From: Clostridia bacterium
GTDB taxonomy: Bacteria > Bacillota > Clostridia > TANB77 > CAG-508
Reading direction: 5' to 3'
Assembly: GCA_017528375.1 (NCBI GenBank)
Contig: JAFXOY010000024.1
Coordinates: forward strand, 25,497-89,496
Length of the DNA stretch: 64,000 nucleotides
The notes under the pieces are model-generated. The model did not search any database. It was not told where the DNA came from and worked only from the letters and a program-made list of their open reading frames with translations. This document shows, piece after piece, positions 1-10,911 of this stretch (position 1 is the stretch's first letter; each line of letters begins with the position of its first letter). The position numbers and the translations under genes are program-made.

Positions 1-1
1 A

Positions 2-148
2 TTCTATAGTAATAAAGTTTTAATAAACGAAAAATTTGAAACAAGTGTAAAAGGCTTATATTCTATAGGAGATGGTGGAGGAATGACAAGAGGTTTAATG
101 ATGGCATCAGCATCAGGAGTTCAGATGGCAAGAAATTTAGAAATATAA
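2..148 (+). CDS. C-terminal end of FAD-dependent dehydrogenase (partial)
   Basis: Open reading frame entering from the left edge and stopping at 146-148. The visible 48 residues end with the FAD-binding C-terminal signature IGDGGGMTRGLMMASASG, typical of the NAD(P)/FAD-dependent dehydrogenases of the COG2509 type, where GDG...TRG...ASA.G contacts the flavin. Only the last part is in the window, so substrate cannot be said. It ends just before a bidirectional hairpin terminator. Confidence 0.75.
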   Translation, partial: FYSNKVLINEKFETSVKGLYSIGDGGGMTRGLMMASASGVQMARNLEI

Positions 149-153
149 ATAAA

Positions 154-184
154 AAACTCAGTCTAAAAAAGACTGAGTTTTTTG
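154..184. terminator. Bidirectional intrinsic terminator
   Basis: ACTCAGTC and GACTGAGT arms around an A-rich loop, with A-run before and T-run after. It can end the dehydrogenase gene on the + strand and the convergent orphan gene on the - strand. Confidence 0.8.
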
Positions 185-499
185 TTAAGGTAAATGACTA
201 ATTTGTAAGCTATTTTTGTTTTTAAGAGCAACAATTCCTTTACTAATAAAATATTTATCAAGTAATTGAATTATCTCGTAAGGCCCTTTGATAACAATCT
301 TATTTTTCGTATTATTCAAATAAGAAATATCAAGTGCATCGGTAAATAGCTTATCAGTTGAAATTTCCTCATCGAGGAAATTTCCTATCCCTTTAAGGAT
401 TTTCTTGTTTTCTTCCATCGCTTCAGGATTATTTCTAAGCCAGTTATTATAATCCTTTTTTAATTTAAGTGATGCAAGAAATGGTTGTAATTTGTTCAT
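185..499 (-). CDS. Hypothetical protein, 104 aa (orphan cassette)
   Basis: Start ATG at 499-497 is preceded on the minus strand by a strong AAAGGAGGA ribosome binding site. The product is a soluble, charged 104-residue protein with no family I recognise and no signal peptide or membrane segment. Codon choice is more mixed (CTT, CTC, ACC, GGG, CCT) than in the neighbouring dnaE, as in the other small single-gene cassettes of this window. It is transcribed convergently toward the dehydrogenase gene and divergently from dnaE. Function unknown. Confidence 0.7.
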   Translation of the reverse strand: MNKLQPFLASLKLKKDYNNWLRNNPEAMEENKKILKGIGNFLDEEISTDKLFTDALDISYLNNTKNKIVIKGPYEIIQLLDKYFISKGIVALKNKNSLQISHLP

Positions 500-666
500 G
501 AGAGTATCCTCCTTTGTAAGAGATGAAAAATGTTTGCTATTGTGATATTATATTCGAAAAATATAGAAATGTCAATGAAATAAAATAAAATGGAAAATCT
601 ATTGTTAAAGCTTCAAAATTGTTGTATAATTCAAAAAAAGTTACGGATAAGAAAGGAAGTAGAATT

Positions 667-3600
667 ATGTCAAAATTTGTACATTTGCATGTTCACAGTG
701 AATTTAGTTTATTAGATGGCGCAAATAGAATAAAAGATTTACCAGTAAGAGCTAAAGAACTCGGTATGGATGCTATTGCAATTACAGACCATGGAGTAAT
801 GTTCGGTGTAATAGATTTTTATAAAGCATGTAAAGCCAATGGCATTAAACCTATTATAGGTTGTGAAGTATATGTGGCTCCACGTACAAGATTTGACAAA
901 GAGCCTAATATAGATAACAAATATAATCATTTAATTTTGTTAGCAAAAAACAATGAAGGATATAAGAATTTATCTAAATTAGTTTCATTAGGATTTACGG
1001 ATGGATATTATTATAAACCTCGTATAGATAAAGAAATTCTAGAAAAATATCATGAGGGATTAATTTGTTGTAGTGCTTGTTTAGCTGGCGAAGTTCCTCA
1101 AACAATTTTAAGAGATGGAATGGAAAAAGCTGAAGAAGCGGCTTTATGGTATAAAAATTTATTTGGTGATGATTATTATTTAGAAATTCAAGCAAATAGT
1201 ATAAGAGACCAAATAGTTGTTAATCAAAAAATGATACAATTATCTAGAAAGCTAGGAATTAAACTAGTTGCAACAAACGATGCACATTATTTAACAAAAG
1301 AAGATTATTATAATCATGAAGTATTGTTATGTATTCAAACTGGAAAAAGAATGACAGATACAGACAGAATGTCATTTGAAACAAATGATTTTTATATAAA
1401 ATCTCCGGAAGAAATGGAAGAATATTTTAAAAATATTCCAGAAGCTTTAGAGAACACTGTAGAAGTAGCTGAAAAATGCAATGTTGAATTTGAATTTGGA
1501 CACACAATTTTGCCAAACTACGATGTTCCAGAAGAATTTGAAACACACTATGATTATTTAAAACATTTATGTGATGAAGGATTAAAAAATAAATATGGAG
1601 AACAAGGAATAACTAAAGAGATTTTAGATAGGGCTGAATATGAGTTATCTGTAATCAAAAAAATGGGATATGTAGATTATTTCTTAATTGTATGGGATTA
1701 TATAAATTATGCAAGATCTCAAGGAATTCCAGTTGGACCAGGTCGTGGGTCAGGAGCAGGTTCAATAGTTGCGTATGCAATTGGTATAACTGATATTGAC
1801 CCTATAAAATATAGTTTGATTTTCGAAAGATTTTTAAATCCTGAGAGAATAAGCATGCCAGATTTTGACGTTGACTTTTGTTATGAAAGAAGACAAGAGG
1901 TTATAGATTATGTTGGTAGAAAATATGGACATGACCATGTTTCGCAAATCATTACTTTTGGAACAATGTCAGCTAGAATGGTAATACGTGATGTTGCAAG
2001 AGCATTAGATGTTTCGTATGCAGAAGCGGATAAACTTGCAAAAATGATACCAAACGAATTGCATATAACAATAAAAAAAGCTTTAGAGCAAAATAGAGAA
2101 TTACGGTCAAATTTATGAAAATGATGAAAACATTCATAAGTTATTAGATATTGCAATGGGATTAGAAGGCATGCCAAGACAAGCTTCAACACATGCATGC
2201 CGGAATAGTTATTACAAAAGAACCTGTAGATACGTATGTTCCATTATATGTAAGAGATAATTTGATATCAACTCAGTTTATAATGACAACACTTGAAGAG
2301 CTACGGACTTTTAAAAATGGACTTTCTTGGACTGCGTACTTTAACAGTTATTCAAGATACAGTTGATTTAGTAAAACAAAATAGAGGAATAGATGTTGAA
2401 TTTGACAGAGAAATGAATGATCCAAAAGTTTATAAGTTATGGCAAAATGGGGATAGTATGGGAATATTCCAGTTCGAAAGTCAAGGAATGACAAACTTTA
2501 TGAAGGAATTAAAACCAGATTGCTTAGAAGATATAATAGCTGGAGTTTCACTTTATAGACCTGGACCTATGGATCAAATTCCAAGATATATTGCTAATAA
2601 ACAAGACCCGGAACATGCAGTATACACTCATCCAGCATTAAAGCCAATATTAGAAGTAACATATGGATGTATGGTTTATCAAGAACAAGTTATGCAAATA
2701 GTAAGGGATTTAGCAGGTTATTCACTAGGCCGTGCTGATTTAGTTCGTCGTGCAATGGGAAAGAAAAAGCTTGATGTAATGGCAAAAGAAAGAGAATATT
2801 TTATTCATGGGCAGTTAGATGATGAAGGAAATGTTATTATTCCGGGTTGTGTTCGTAACGGAATTGATGAAAAATCTGCAAACACAATTTTTGATGAAAT
2901 GGCTGAATTTGCTAAATATGCATTTAATAAATCACATGCAGCAGCATATGCAGTTGTATCATATAGAACAGCATATTTAAAAGCTTATTATAAAGAAGAA
3001 TTTATGGCTGCAACATTAAACAGTTTTTTAGGTAACTTAGATAAAGTTCCATTATACATTGAAGAATGTAGAAAAATGGGAATTGAAATTTTAAAACCAG
3101 ATATTAATAAAAGTTTTACTAAATTTACAGTTGATGATGGTAAAATTAGATTTGGATTAGGAAGCATAAAAAATGTTGGAAACAGTGTTGTTGATAGCAT
3201 TGTAAATAATCGTGAACAAAATGGACCATTCAAAGATTTTGCTGATTTTTGTGAAAGAATGCAAGATGGTTCTGTTAATAAAAAGTGTATAGAAAGTTTG
3301 ATTAAAGCAGGAGTTTTTGATGAATTTGAACAAACAAGAAGTACGCTAATGGCGTCTTATGAAGATATAGTTGACAGTATATCAGATTCAAATAAAAAAG
3401 GTTTAAAAGGTCAGGTTACAATGTTTGATTTAGCTTTTGGAAACAGTGAAAATCAAGACGAAGAATCAGATAATCAATTAGAAAATTTGAAATATAACTA
3501 CACAGTTTTAAAAGAATTTTCAGATAAAGAACTGTTAGCAATGGAAAAAGAAATGCTAGGTTTATATATTTCGGGCCATCCATTAGAAGAATATAGGTTA

Positions 3601-4197
3601 GCTATAGAAAAGGAATCAACTATAGATACCTTAAAAATGAAAAATATTCAGGAAGATGAAAGTAGTGAAACGGTTGAACTTGATGACAAGCCTAAATATA
3701 GGGACGGTCAAATGGTTAGAATAGTTGGAATTATTGAAAGTGTTAAGAAAAAGTATACTAAAACAAATAAAATAATGGCTTTTACAACAATAGAAGATTT
3801 GTATGGTCAATGTGAAATTATTGTATTTGAAAATTGTTACCAAATGTGTTCTAACATATTATTAGAAGGAAGTATTGTGTTAATTGAAGGAAGATTAAGC
3901 ATTCGTGAAGATGAAGCTGTAAAAATTGTTGCAAATAAAATTATTGAATTTAAAGGCGAAATGCATCAAGAGCATAAATCAAATTCAATTACAATCGATA
4001 TAACAAATTTATCTGACGAACAAAAAGATAAATTAAGAGGTGCAATTAGATTTTTTGCTGGTGATAGAAATAATTGTAGAATAGATATAAAAAACGGTGA
4101 AAGACTTGATTCTGCTGGAGGAGTTTTGATGAATGAGGCAATATACAAAGAATTCCAAGAAATAGTTGGAGAAAGTAATATTAGAAATAATGTATAA
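667..4197 (+). CDS. dnaE: DNA polymerase III subunit alpha, DnaE; three +1 frameshifts at CGG
   Basis: Replicative polymerase. ATG at 667 follows GAAAGGAAG; the N-terminus [14 protein letters not shown] is the PHP domain. PDFDVDF near residue 400 holds the first two catalytic aspartates and [13 protein letters not shown] near 550 the third; later come the helix-hairpin-helix region and an OB fold. The frame is broken at 2104, 2201 and 2304. Skipping one C at each 0-frame CGG gives a continuous 1175-residue protein: L-GQIYEND, HAC-GIVI and EEL-GLLKMDF, with Gly480, Gly512 and Gly546 at the junctions. The insertions sum to exactly three bases and every other codon agrees with the family. Without shifting, translation stops at 2118, before the third catalytic aspartate. 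A pseudogene or base errors are the alternatives, but the identical pattern in three other genes argues for recoding. Confidence 0.93.
2104..2106 (+). other. +1 frameshift site 1 in dnaE (CGG)
   Basis: 0-frame reads TTA CGG TCA AAT TTA TGA, a stop three codons later. Skipping the C gives TTA GGT CAA ATT TAT, matching the family. Confidence 0.85.
2201..2203 (+). other. +1 frameshift site 2 in dnaE (CGG)
   Basis: Current frame reads CAT GCA TGC CGG AAT AGT. Skipping the C gives GGA ATA GTT ATT, the conserved HxxGIVI motif. The aligned codon in polC carries the same kind of site (50798). Confidence 0.87.
2304..2306 (+). other. +1 frameshift site 3 in dnaE (CGG)
   Basis: Current frame reads GAG CTA CGG ACT TTT. 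Skipping the C gives CTA GGA CTT TTA AAA ATG GAC, entering the segment with the third catalytic aspartate. Confidence 0.87.
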
Positions 4198-4230
4198 AAA
4201 AATGGCACACATTGGTGTGCCATTTTTTTG
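4196..4230. terminator. Bidirectional terminator after dnaE
   Basis: AAAAAATGGCACAC / GTGTGCCATTTTTTT inverted repeat between the converging dnaE and the orphan gene at 4240-4800. Confidence 0.85.
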
Positions 4231-4239
4231 GCAAAGATT

Positions 4240-4800
4240 TTAAATGAACGTATTGTTAAACCAGTCGTAACCAGGGTTTTCTGAATTATCAGAGTTATCA
4301 AACTCTTCATATTCATCGTATTTTTCAGAAAAACGTCCGCAAACAGTGTTTATGTCGAATGAGTTGTCATTGAAAAGTTTTGCTAATGATATAGCATCTA
4401 TCTGATTTAAGAAATAATCCAGATAGGCTACTTTTGCATCAGCAAAAAATGTAGCAATGTTTTCAATCTGAACATTTTTCAGCAGATATGCTAATCTTTT
4501 TATGAATTTTTCGGCGAACGGTTCATTCTTTGAGTCAAAATCGTATTTGTTGACTGTTCCGCTAATGGTTCTAGTGGTGTTTTCTTCTTTCAGCTGAATT
4601 GCTTTTGCTAGAATGAAGAAAAGTTCTTGGTTTGCTTCTGAGACATGAATGTCGTTTTTCTCTAATTCTTCGAAGAACTTTGGAGAAATGTTGACTTGGT
4701 CGTCGGTCGGAATGTCAAAAACGACTTTGGCTGAATAAATCTTGCCAGTTTTCCTTGAGTACTTGAGTGCAAGTGAGTCATAATAAAAACAGTTTTCCAT
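4240..4800 (-). CDS. Hypothetical protein, 186 aa (orphan cassette)
   Basis: ATG at 4800-4798 with an upstream AAGGAGGAG on the minus strand. An acidic soluble protein with no family I recognise; the C-terminus ends in a run of D, E, S and N residues followed by PGYDWFNNTFI. No membrane segment. Codon choice is mixed compared with dnaE and rplU, placing it with the other orphan cassettes, but it has no in-frame CGG. It stands alone between the dnaE terminator and the rplU promoter. Confidence 0.7.
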   Translation of the reverse strand: MENCFYYDSLALKYSRKTGKIYSAKVVFDIPTDDQVNISPKFFEELEKNDIHVSEANQELFFILAKAIQLKEENTTRTISGTVNKYDFDSKNEPFAEKFIKRLAYLLKNVQIENIATFFADAKVAYLDYFLNQIDAISLAKLFNDNSFDINTVCGRFSEKYDEYEEFDNSDNSENPGYDWFNNTFI

Positions 4801-4951
4801 GAGTATAAACTCCTCCTTAATAATTCAAACTGTAAATGCTGAGATGTATTGGAAAAGTTTTACAGAATGTAGTGATATTATATCATATTTATTAGAGAAT
4901 TGCAATTATATGCTAAATTTGGAAAAAAGCTACATAAATTTATTAGAAATT

Positions 4952-4987
4952 TGTTGACACTTAATATAAATTATGTTAAAATATATA
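4952..4987 (+). promoter_or_regulatory. Promoter of rplU-rpmA
   Basis: TTGACA followed by a 17-base spacer and TAAAAT, just upstream of the structured leader. Confidence 0.7.
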
Positions 4988-4989
4988 CC

Positions 4990-5080
4990 TGTAAGCCGCC
5001 TGAGTCGGGTTCCAAAATGCTAATTAATTTAGCTACCTAGTATTTTATGCTTAGCGAGTATACATATAAAGGGAGGTGTA
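4990..5080 (+). promoter_or_regulatory. Likely ribosomal protein L21 leader RNA
   Basis: About 90 bases between the promoter and the rplU start, containing short paired segments (GCCGCCTGAGTCGGGTTC and a TAGCTACCTAG...CTTAGCGAG arm) before the GGGAGG ribosome binding site. Position and size fit the autoregulatory L21 leader of Firmicutes; I have not fitted it to a covariance model. Confidence 0.5.
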
Positions 5081-5085
5081 CTTAA

Positions 5086-5400
5086 ATGTACGCAATAATC
5101 GAAAGTTGTGGAAAACAATACAAAGTTTCAGAAGGAGATGTAGTATTTTTCGAAAAATTAGATGCTGAAGAAGGAAAAAAAGTTAAATTTGATAACGTTG
5201 TTTTAGTATCTAACGACGGAAATATAGAAGTAGGAGCTCCTTATGTAAAAGGTGTAAAGGTTGAAGGTAAAGTAGTTGCACACGGTAAAGCTAAAAAAAT
5301 CTTAGTTTACAAATACAAAGCAAAGAAAAACTACAGAAGAACACAAGGACATAGACAACCATACACAAAAGTTGAAATAACAAAAATTACAGTTGCTTAA
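5086..5400 (+). CDS. rplU: 50S ribosomal protein L21
   Basis: 104 residues, the usual length. The N-terminus [18 protein letters not shown] and the C-terminal basic segment [19 protein letters not shown] are characteristic of L21, which binds 23S rRNA in the large subunit. ATG follows AAAGGGAGGTG. It is followed 120 bases later by rpmA; the small protease gene prp that sits between the two in many Firmicutes is absent. Confidence 0.98.
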   Translation: MYAIIESCGKQYKVSEGDVVFFEKLDAEEGKKVKFDNVVLVSNDGNIEVGAPYVKGVKVEGKVVAHGKAKKILVYKYKAKKNYRRTQGHRQPYTKVEITKITVA

Positions 5401-5520
5401 TTGTAGGTTATTCAATAAATAGGAAACTATTGTATGAAGTTATAAAAATAAAATTAAATAGCAATAAGCTATTTTAAAGAGAATTAATTAAAATCCAAAA
5501 ACTGAAAGGAGTGAAAAAAC

Positions 5521-5790
5521 ATGGCTCATAAAAAAGGTCAAGGTAGTGTTAAGAACGGTAGAGACAGTGAGTCTAAGCGTCTTGGTTTAAAAAGAGCTGA
5601 TGGACAAATAGTTCCAGCAGGAAATATCCTAGTAAGACAAAGAGGAACAAAAATTCATCCAGGAACAAACGTAGGTATCGGTAGTGATGATACATTATAC
5701 GCAAAAGTAACTGGAAGAGTTAAATTTGAAAGATTAGGAAAAGATAAGAAAAAAGTTAGTGTTTACCCAGTAGAGGAAGTAAATAACTAA
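5521..5790 (+). CDS. rpmA: 50S ribosomal protein L27
   Basis: 89 residues, starting [22 protein letters not shown] directly after GAAAGGAGTG. L27 reaches into the peptidyl transferase centre with its N-terminus. In many Firmicutes L27 carries an N-terminal extension cut off by the protease Prp. Here the protein begins at the mature end and no prp gene is present, so the two absences agree. Confidence 0.98.
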   Translation: MAHKKGQGSVKNGRDSESKRLGLKRADGQIVPAGNILVRQRGTKIHPGTNVGIGSDDTLYAKVTGRVKFERLGKDKKKVSVYPVEEVNN

Positions 5791-5797
5791 TTTATTT

Positions 5798-5836
5798 AAG
5801 AAAGAGGCGAAATCAATAATGGTTTCGTCTTTTTTG
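5798..5836 (+). terminator. Terminator after rpmA
   Basis: AGGCGAAATC / GGTTTCGTCT stem with G-U pairs, followed by TTTTTT. Confidence 0.7.
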
Positions 5837-5837
5837 C

Positions 5838-5897
5838 ACAAATTGCACAATTGGGGACGCGTCCCAACTGTGCAAAATGCACAGCCAGGGACACATC
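5838..5897. repeat. Intergenic palindrome, GGGGACGCGTCCC type
   Basis: Contains TTGGGGACGCGTCCCAA flanked by GTGCA/TGCAC arms and then AGGGAC. A near copy lies at 52004-52058. Confidence 0.75.
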
Positions 5898-5987
5898 AAA
5901 GTAAAACTTATTAAAACTCTTGTAAAGTTGTGAAAAATCCATTATAATATTGTATAAATATTACAATTAATTGAGAGGAAGATTTTT

Positions 5988-6980
5988 ATGGAAAAGAAAG
6001 TTATATTAAGCGGAATTCAAGCAACAGGAGACCTACATTTAGGACATTATATAGGAGTATTAAAAAGATTTGTGGAAATGCAAGATGAATTTGATTGTTA
6101 TTATATGATTGCAAATTTACATGCATTAACAGTAAGAAGAGATCCAAAGGAATTAAAAGAAAATGTATACAAATTATTAGCATCATATATTGCTGCAGGA
6201 TTAGATCCAGATAAAAGTACAATATTTTTACAATCACAAGTTCATGAGCATGCTGAACTTGGCTGGGTATTAGATTGCTATACTTATATGGGAGAATTAT
6301 CAAGAATGACTCAATATAAGGATAAATCAGCAAAACATGCAGATAATATTAATGCAGGGTTATTTACATATCCAAGTTTAATGGCTGGTGATATTTTATT
6401 ATATCAAGCGGATTTAGTTCCAACAGGAGAAGATCAAAAACAACATGTTGAGTTAACACGAGACTTAGCTGAAAGATTTAATAAATTATATGGAGAAACA
6501 TTTAAAATTCCAAAACCATTTATTGAAAAAGTTGGAGCAAGAGTTATGGGATTACAAGATCCAACAAGCAAAATGAGTAAAAGTAGTACTCTTCCAAATG
6601 ATACAATTCTTTTAATAGATACACCTGAAGAAATAATGAAAAAAGTAAAAAAAGCTGTTACAGATTCAGATGGAATTGTAAAATATGATGAAGAAAACAA
6701 ACCTGGAATTAGTAATTTAATGGAAATCTATGGAATAATTACATCTAAAACTATGGATGAAATTGAAAACGAATTTGAAGGTCAAGGATATGGAAACTTT
6801 AAAGTAGCAGTAGCTGATGCTATAATAAAAGAATTAGAACCATTTCGTAATAAATACAATGAACTTATGGCTAATCCTTCATATTTAGAGGAAATATATA
6901 ATAAAGGAGCTAAAAAAGCTTCTGAAGTAGCAAGCAAGACATTAAAAGATGTTTATGAAAAAATAGGAATTATTAGGTAA
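5988..6980 (+). CDS. trpS: Tryptophanyl-tRNA synthetase
   Basis: 330 residues, normal for this class I synthetase, which charges tRNA-Trp. The HIGH-type motif is LHLGHYIG near residue 18 and the KMSKS loop is SKMSKSS near residue 195. QPTG-type start is here QATGD. ATG follows TTGAGAGGAAG. A single-gene unit with its own promoter and a palindromic repeat acting as terminator behind it. Confidence 0.97.
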   Translation: MEKKVILSGIQATGDLHLGHYIGVLKRFVEMQDEFDCYYMIANLHALTVRRDPKELKENVYKLLASYIAAGLDPDKSTIFLQSQVHEHAELGWVLDCYTYMGELSRMTQYKDKSAKHADNINAGLFTYPSLMAGDILLYQADLVPTGEDQKQHVELTRDLAERFNKLYGETFKIPKPFIEKVGARVMGLQDPTSKMSKSSTLPNDTILLIDTPEEIMKKVKKAVTDSDGIVKYDEENKPGISNLMEIYGIITSKTMDEIENEFEGQGYGNFKVAVADAIIKELEPFRNKYNELMANPSYLEEIYNKGAKKASEVASKTLKDVYEKIGIIR

Positions 6981-6990
6981 ATTTTTAAAA

Positions 6991-7038
6991 TGGGGGACGG
7001 TCCTTTTTTTAAAAAATTTGAAAAAAAGGACCGTCCCT
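6991..7038. repeat. Intergenic palindrome GGGACGG...CCGTCCC, also terminator
   Basis: GGGACGGTCCTTTTTTT and its exact inverse around a short loop. The ends are shared with other palindromes in the window; the inner arm is specific to this copy. It sits between trpS and obgE and can end trpS. Confidence 0.8.
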
Positions 7039-7045
7039 GATTTAA

Positions 7046-8338
<1,293 letters not shown>

Positions 8339-8375
8339 TTAATTTTATTATGCACATAATTGTTAAAAAAATACA

Positions 8376-8414
8376 AAACTTATGTTTGACAACTGCCTGT
8401 TTGTATGTTATCAT
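8376..8414 (+). promoter_or_regulatory. lexA promoter with candidate LexA operator
   Basis: TTGACA (8386-8391), a 17-base spacer and TATCAT (8409-8414). The palindrome AAACTTATGTTT (8376-8387) overlaps the -35 box and resembles the GAAC-N4-GTTC operator of Firmicutes LexA, which would give autorepression. The operator call is inference from shape and position. Confidence 0.6.
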
Positions 8415-8448
8415 ATTTATAAGTTATTTTGAAAGGAGTTATGTGTAG

Positions 8449-9189
8449 ATGAAAATTGATAATCAAAATGAAGTTGATGTTGAAAACAAAAACGACAAAA
8501 CAGTTGATAATCAAAAGGAAAGAAAACATAGAGGAAAAGGCTCAAAAGAGTTAAATAATAGAGAAAGAGATATACTAAAATTTATAGAAAAACAAGTTGC
8601 AGAATTAGGATATGCACCATCAGTTAGAGAAATAGGAAAAGCAGTTGGATTAAGTTCAACAGCTACAGTTCATGCATATTTAGCTAAACTTGAAGAAAAA
8701 GGATTTATAAAAAAAGAAAATCAAAAAGGTAGAACTTTAAGATTACTTAAAGGAATGAATAAAAAAGCACCAGAAGGAACAACTAACAATGAAAAACCAT
8801 TTTATAGTGGAAGAGAATTAGTAGATGTTCCAGTAGTTGGTAAAATTACAGCTGGAGCGCCAATATTAGCTGTTGAAAATATTACAGACAATTTCTTAAT
8901 TCCAATTGATTTTGTTGGAAATTCAGAAAGCTTCATGTTAACAGTTAGTGGAGAAAGTATGATAGAAGCGGGAATTTTAGATGGAGACTATATTTTAGTT
9001 AGAAGACAAAATGTAGCTAGAAATGGTGAAATTGTTGTAGCGTTAATAGACGATGAAGCAACAGTAAAAACATTTTATATGGAAAATGGTCATATAAGAT
9101 TACAACCAGAAAATAGCACAATGGATCCAATTATAGTTCCAGACTGTCAAGTTTTAGGTAGAGTAGTAGGCGTTTTTAGAAAATTATAA
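8449..9189 (+). CDS. lexA: LexA repressor
   Basis: SOS repressor, 246 residues, about 40 longer than usual because of a charged N-terminal tail (residues 1-35). Winged helix domain LNNRERDILKFIEKQV...SVREIGKAVGL at about 37-100. Self-cleavage site is the Ala-Gly in ITAGAP; catalytic Ser is in SGESMIEAG and the Lys in ATVKTFY. RecA filament-stimulated cleavage lifts repression of repair genes. ATG follows GAAAGGAG. Confidence 0.95.
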   Translation: MKIDNQNEVDVENKNDKTVDNQKERKHRGKGSKELNNRERDILKFIEKQVAELGYAPSVREIGKAVGLSSTATVHAYLAKLEEKGFIKKENQKGRTLRLLKGMNKKAPEGTTNNEKPFYSGRELVDVPVVGKITAGAPILAVENITDNFLIPIDFVGNSESFMLTVSGESMIEAGILDGDYILVRRQNVARNGEIVVALIDDEATVKTFYMENGHIRLQPENSTMDPIIVPDCQVLGRVVGVFRKL

Positions 9190-9212
9190 TAATGGAAAAG
9201 AGGAAGTAGAAT

Positions 9213-9674
9213 ATGAGTAGAATGAAAACTTTTTTCAAATATTTCTTAATTGTAGTATTATTTTATGTATTTTCAAATATTATGATAAATGCATTCTTTA
9301 AAATGTCATATAAAGATATGACCGGATATCAAATAGATGCAAGTCCTGTTTTTGTTGATGTTACAGAAGCAAAAGCAACAAAAAGAAATGGATACATAAA
9401 TGGAATTGTAAAAAATAATACAGAAGCAACTGTAGAAAATAAATATTTAAAAGTAAGCATGTTATCAAAGAATAACAATGTTCTTGGAGAAAAATATATT
9501 AAAATTGACAAAATAGAACCAAAAGAATTACGAAAATTTGAAGTTAAATTTGATTATGATAATGTAAAAACGTTTAGAATAGAAATGACTGACACAAAAC
9601 CTGAAGAAGTTGATTTTTTAGAATTAATAAAAAATAATGCGAAAGATTTAGTTTCAGAGACAATAAAAAAATAA
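9213..9674 (+). CDS. Membrane-anchored hypothetical protein, FxLYD-like
   Basis: 153 residues. Residues 8-28 form one transmembrane segment, followed by an extracytoplasmic domain containing NGYINGIVKNNTEATVENKYLKVSML, which has the look of the FxLYD beta-sandwich domain (a stretch on how a new term compares with its neutral form, then charged strands). It lies 23 bases after lexA and may be cotranscribed. No known function. Confidence 0.7.
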   Translation: MSRMKTFFKYFLIVVLFYVFSNIMINAFFKMSYKDMTGYQIDASPVFVDVTEAKATKRNGYINGIVKNNTEATVENKYLKVSMLSKNNNVLGEKYIKIDKIEPKELRKFEVKFDYDNVKTFRIEMTDTKPEEVDFLELIKNNAKDLVSETIKK

Positions 9675-9684
9675 CAAATAAAAT

Positions 9685-9735
9685 GGAGTAAAAAATATAT
9701 TAGTAGTATAAAATATTACTAATATATTTTTTTAT
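9685..9735 (+). terminator. Terminator after the FxLYD-like gene
   Basis: AAAAAATATATTAGTA / TACTAATATATTTTTT stem followed by T-rich sequence. Confidence 0.8.
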
Positions 9736-9824
9736 TTAAAACGTTGATATTTTAGATAAAATGTAATATAATCGTAAAGAAAATGAAACAAAGACGTAAT
9801 ATTTTTAAGAAAGGACAGATTAAG

Positions 9825-10814
9825 ATGTTTAATTGGGGGCAAGATATAGGAATTGATTTAGGTACTGCAACAGTAATTGCATATGTTAAAGGAAAAGGAA
9901 TAGTTCTTAGAGAACCATCTGTTGTAGCAGTTGATAGTAACACTGGAGAAGTTCTTGCAGTAGGTAAAGAAGCAAGAAGAATGCTAGGTAGAACACCAGG
10001 TAACATTGTAGCAACAAGACCATTACGTGAAGGTGTAATTTCAAATTATACAGTTACTGAAAAAATGTTAAAATACTTTATTAATAAGGTATGCGGTAGA
10101 TTTGTATTTGCTCCTAGAATAATGATTTGTATTCCATCAAGAGTTACAGAAGTTGAGAAAAAAGCAGTAATAGATGCCGCAACACAAGCAGGAGCAAGAA
10201 AAGTTTTTCTAATTGAAGAACCAATTGCTGCAGCTATTGGAGCTGGAATTGATATATCAAAACCATGTGGAAATATGGTAGTTGATATAGGTGGAGGAAC
10301 AACTGATATTGCAGTTATTTCATTAGGAGGTTCTGTTACAAGTACATCTTTAAAAGTAGCAGGAGATAAATTTGATGAATATATAATAAAATATATAAAG
10401 AAAAAACATAATATAATTATTGGTGAAAGAACAGCTGAAGATTTAAAAGTAAACATTGGATGTGTTTATCCAAAAATGCAAGATGTTGAAATGGATATAA
10501 GAGGTAGAGATTTAATAGATGGACTACCAAAAACAATAACAATTCATTCAAGTGAAATGCTAGAAGCTATGATAGAACCAGCCCTAATGATTGTTGATGC
10601 AGTTCATTCAGTTTTAGAAAGAACACCACCAGAATTAGCAGCAGATATAAGTGATAGGGGAATTTACATGACAGGTGGAGGATGTTTAGTTGATGGATTA
10701 GATAAATTACTACAAGAAAAAACAGGAATTAATGTTATGATTGCTCAAGATACAGTTTCATGCGTGGCATTAGGAACAGGAAAAGCGTTGGATAATTTAG
10801 ATTCACTAAAATAG
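9825..10814 (+). CDS. mreB: Rod shape-determining protein MreB
   Basis: 329 residues from ATG 9825, chosen because AAAGGA lies nine bases upstream and the family starts MFxxxIGIDLGT. Actin-fold ATPase: phosphate 1 IGIDLGTATV, phosphate 2 VVDIGGGTTDIAVI, adenosine motif MTGGGCLVDGL. It forms filaments under the membrane that guide wall synthesis. It stands alone with no mreCD behind it, which suggests an Mbl/MreBH-type extra copy rather than the mreBCD operon member. Confidence 0.95.
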   Translation: MFNWGQDIGIDLGTATVIAYVKGKGIVLREPSVVAVDSNTGEVLAVGKEARRMLGRTPGNIVATRPLREGVISNYTVTEKMLKYFINKVCGRFVFAPRIMICIPSRVTEVEKKAVIDAATQAGARKVFLIEEPIAAAIGAGIDISKPCGNMVVDIGGGTTDIAVISLGGSVTSTSLKVAGDKFDEYIIKYIKKKHNIIIGERTAEDLKVNIGCVYPKMQDVEMDIRGRDLIDGLPKTITIHSSEMLEAMIEPALMIVDAVHSVLERTPPELAADISDRGIYMTGGGCLVDGLDKLLQEKTGINVMIAQDTVSCVALGTGKALDNLDSLK

Positions 10815-10911
10815 TGTATTATACTAAACAGTCAAGCAAATTTGCATTAAATTTTGAAAAAGTATATAATATGTTGTGATATATATTATAAAAGAAAACG
10901 GAGGATTAAAA

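Noticed and set aside
667-4197. dnaE as a pseudogene with random indels
   Set aside because: All three breaks are a single C before a Gly codon in the same phase, every other codon fits the family, and the same pattern occurs in polC, cysE and spoIIM.
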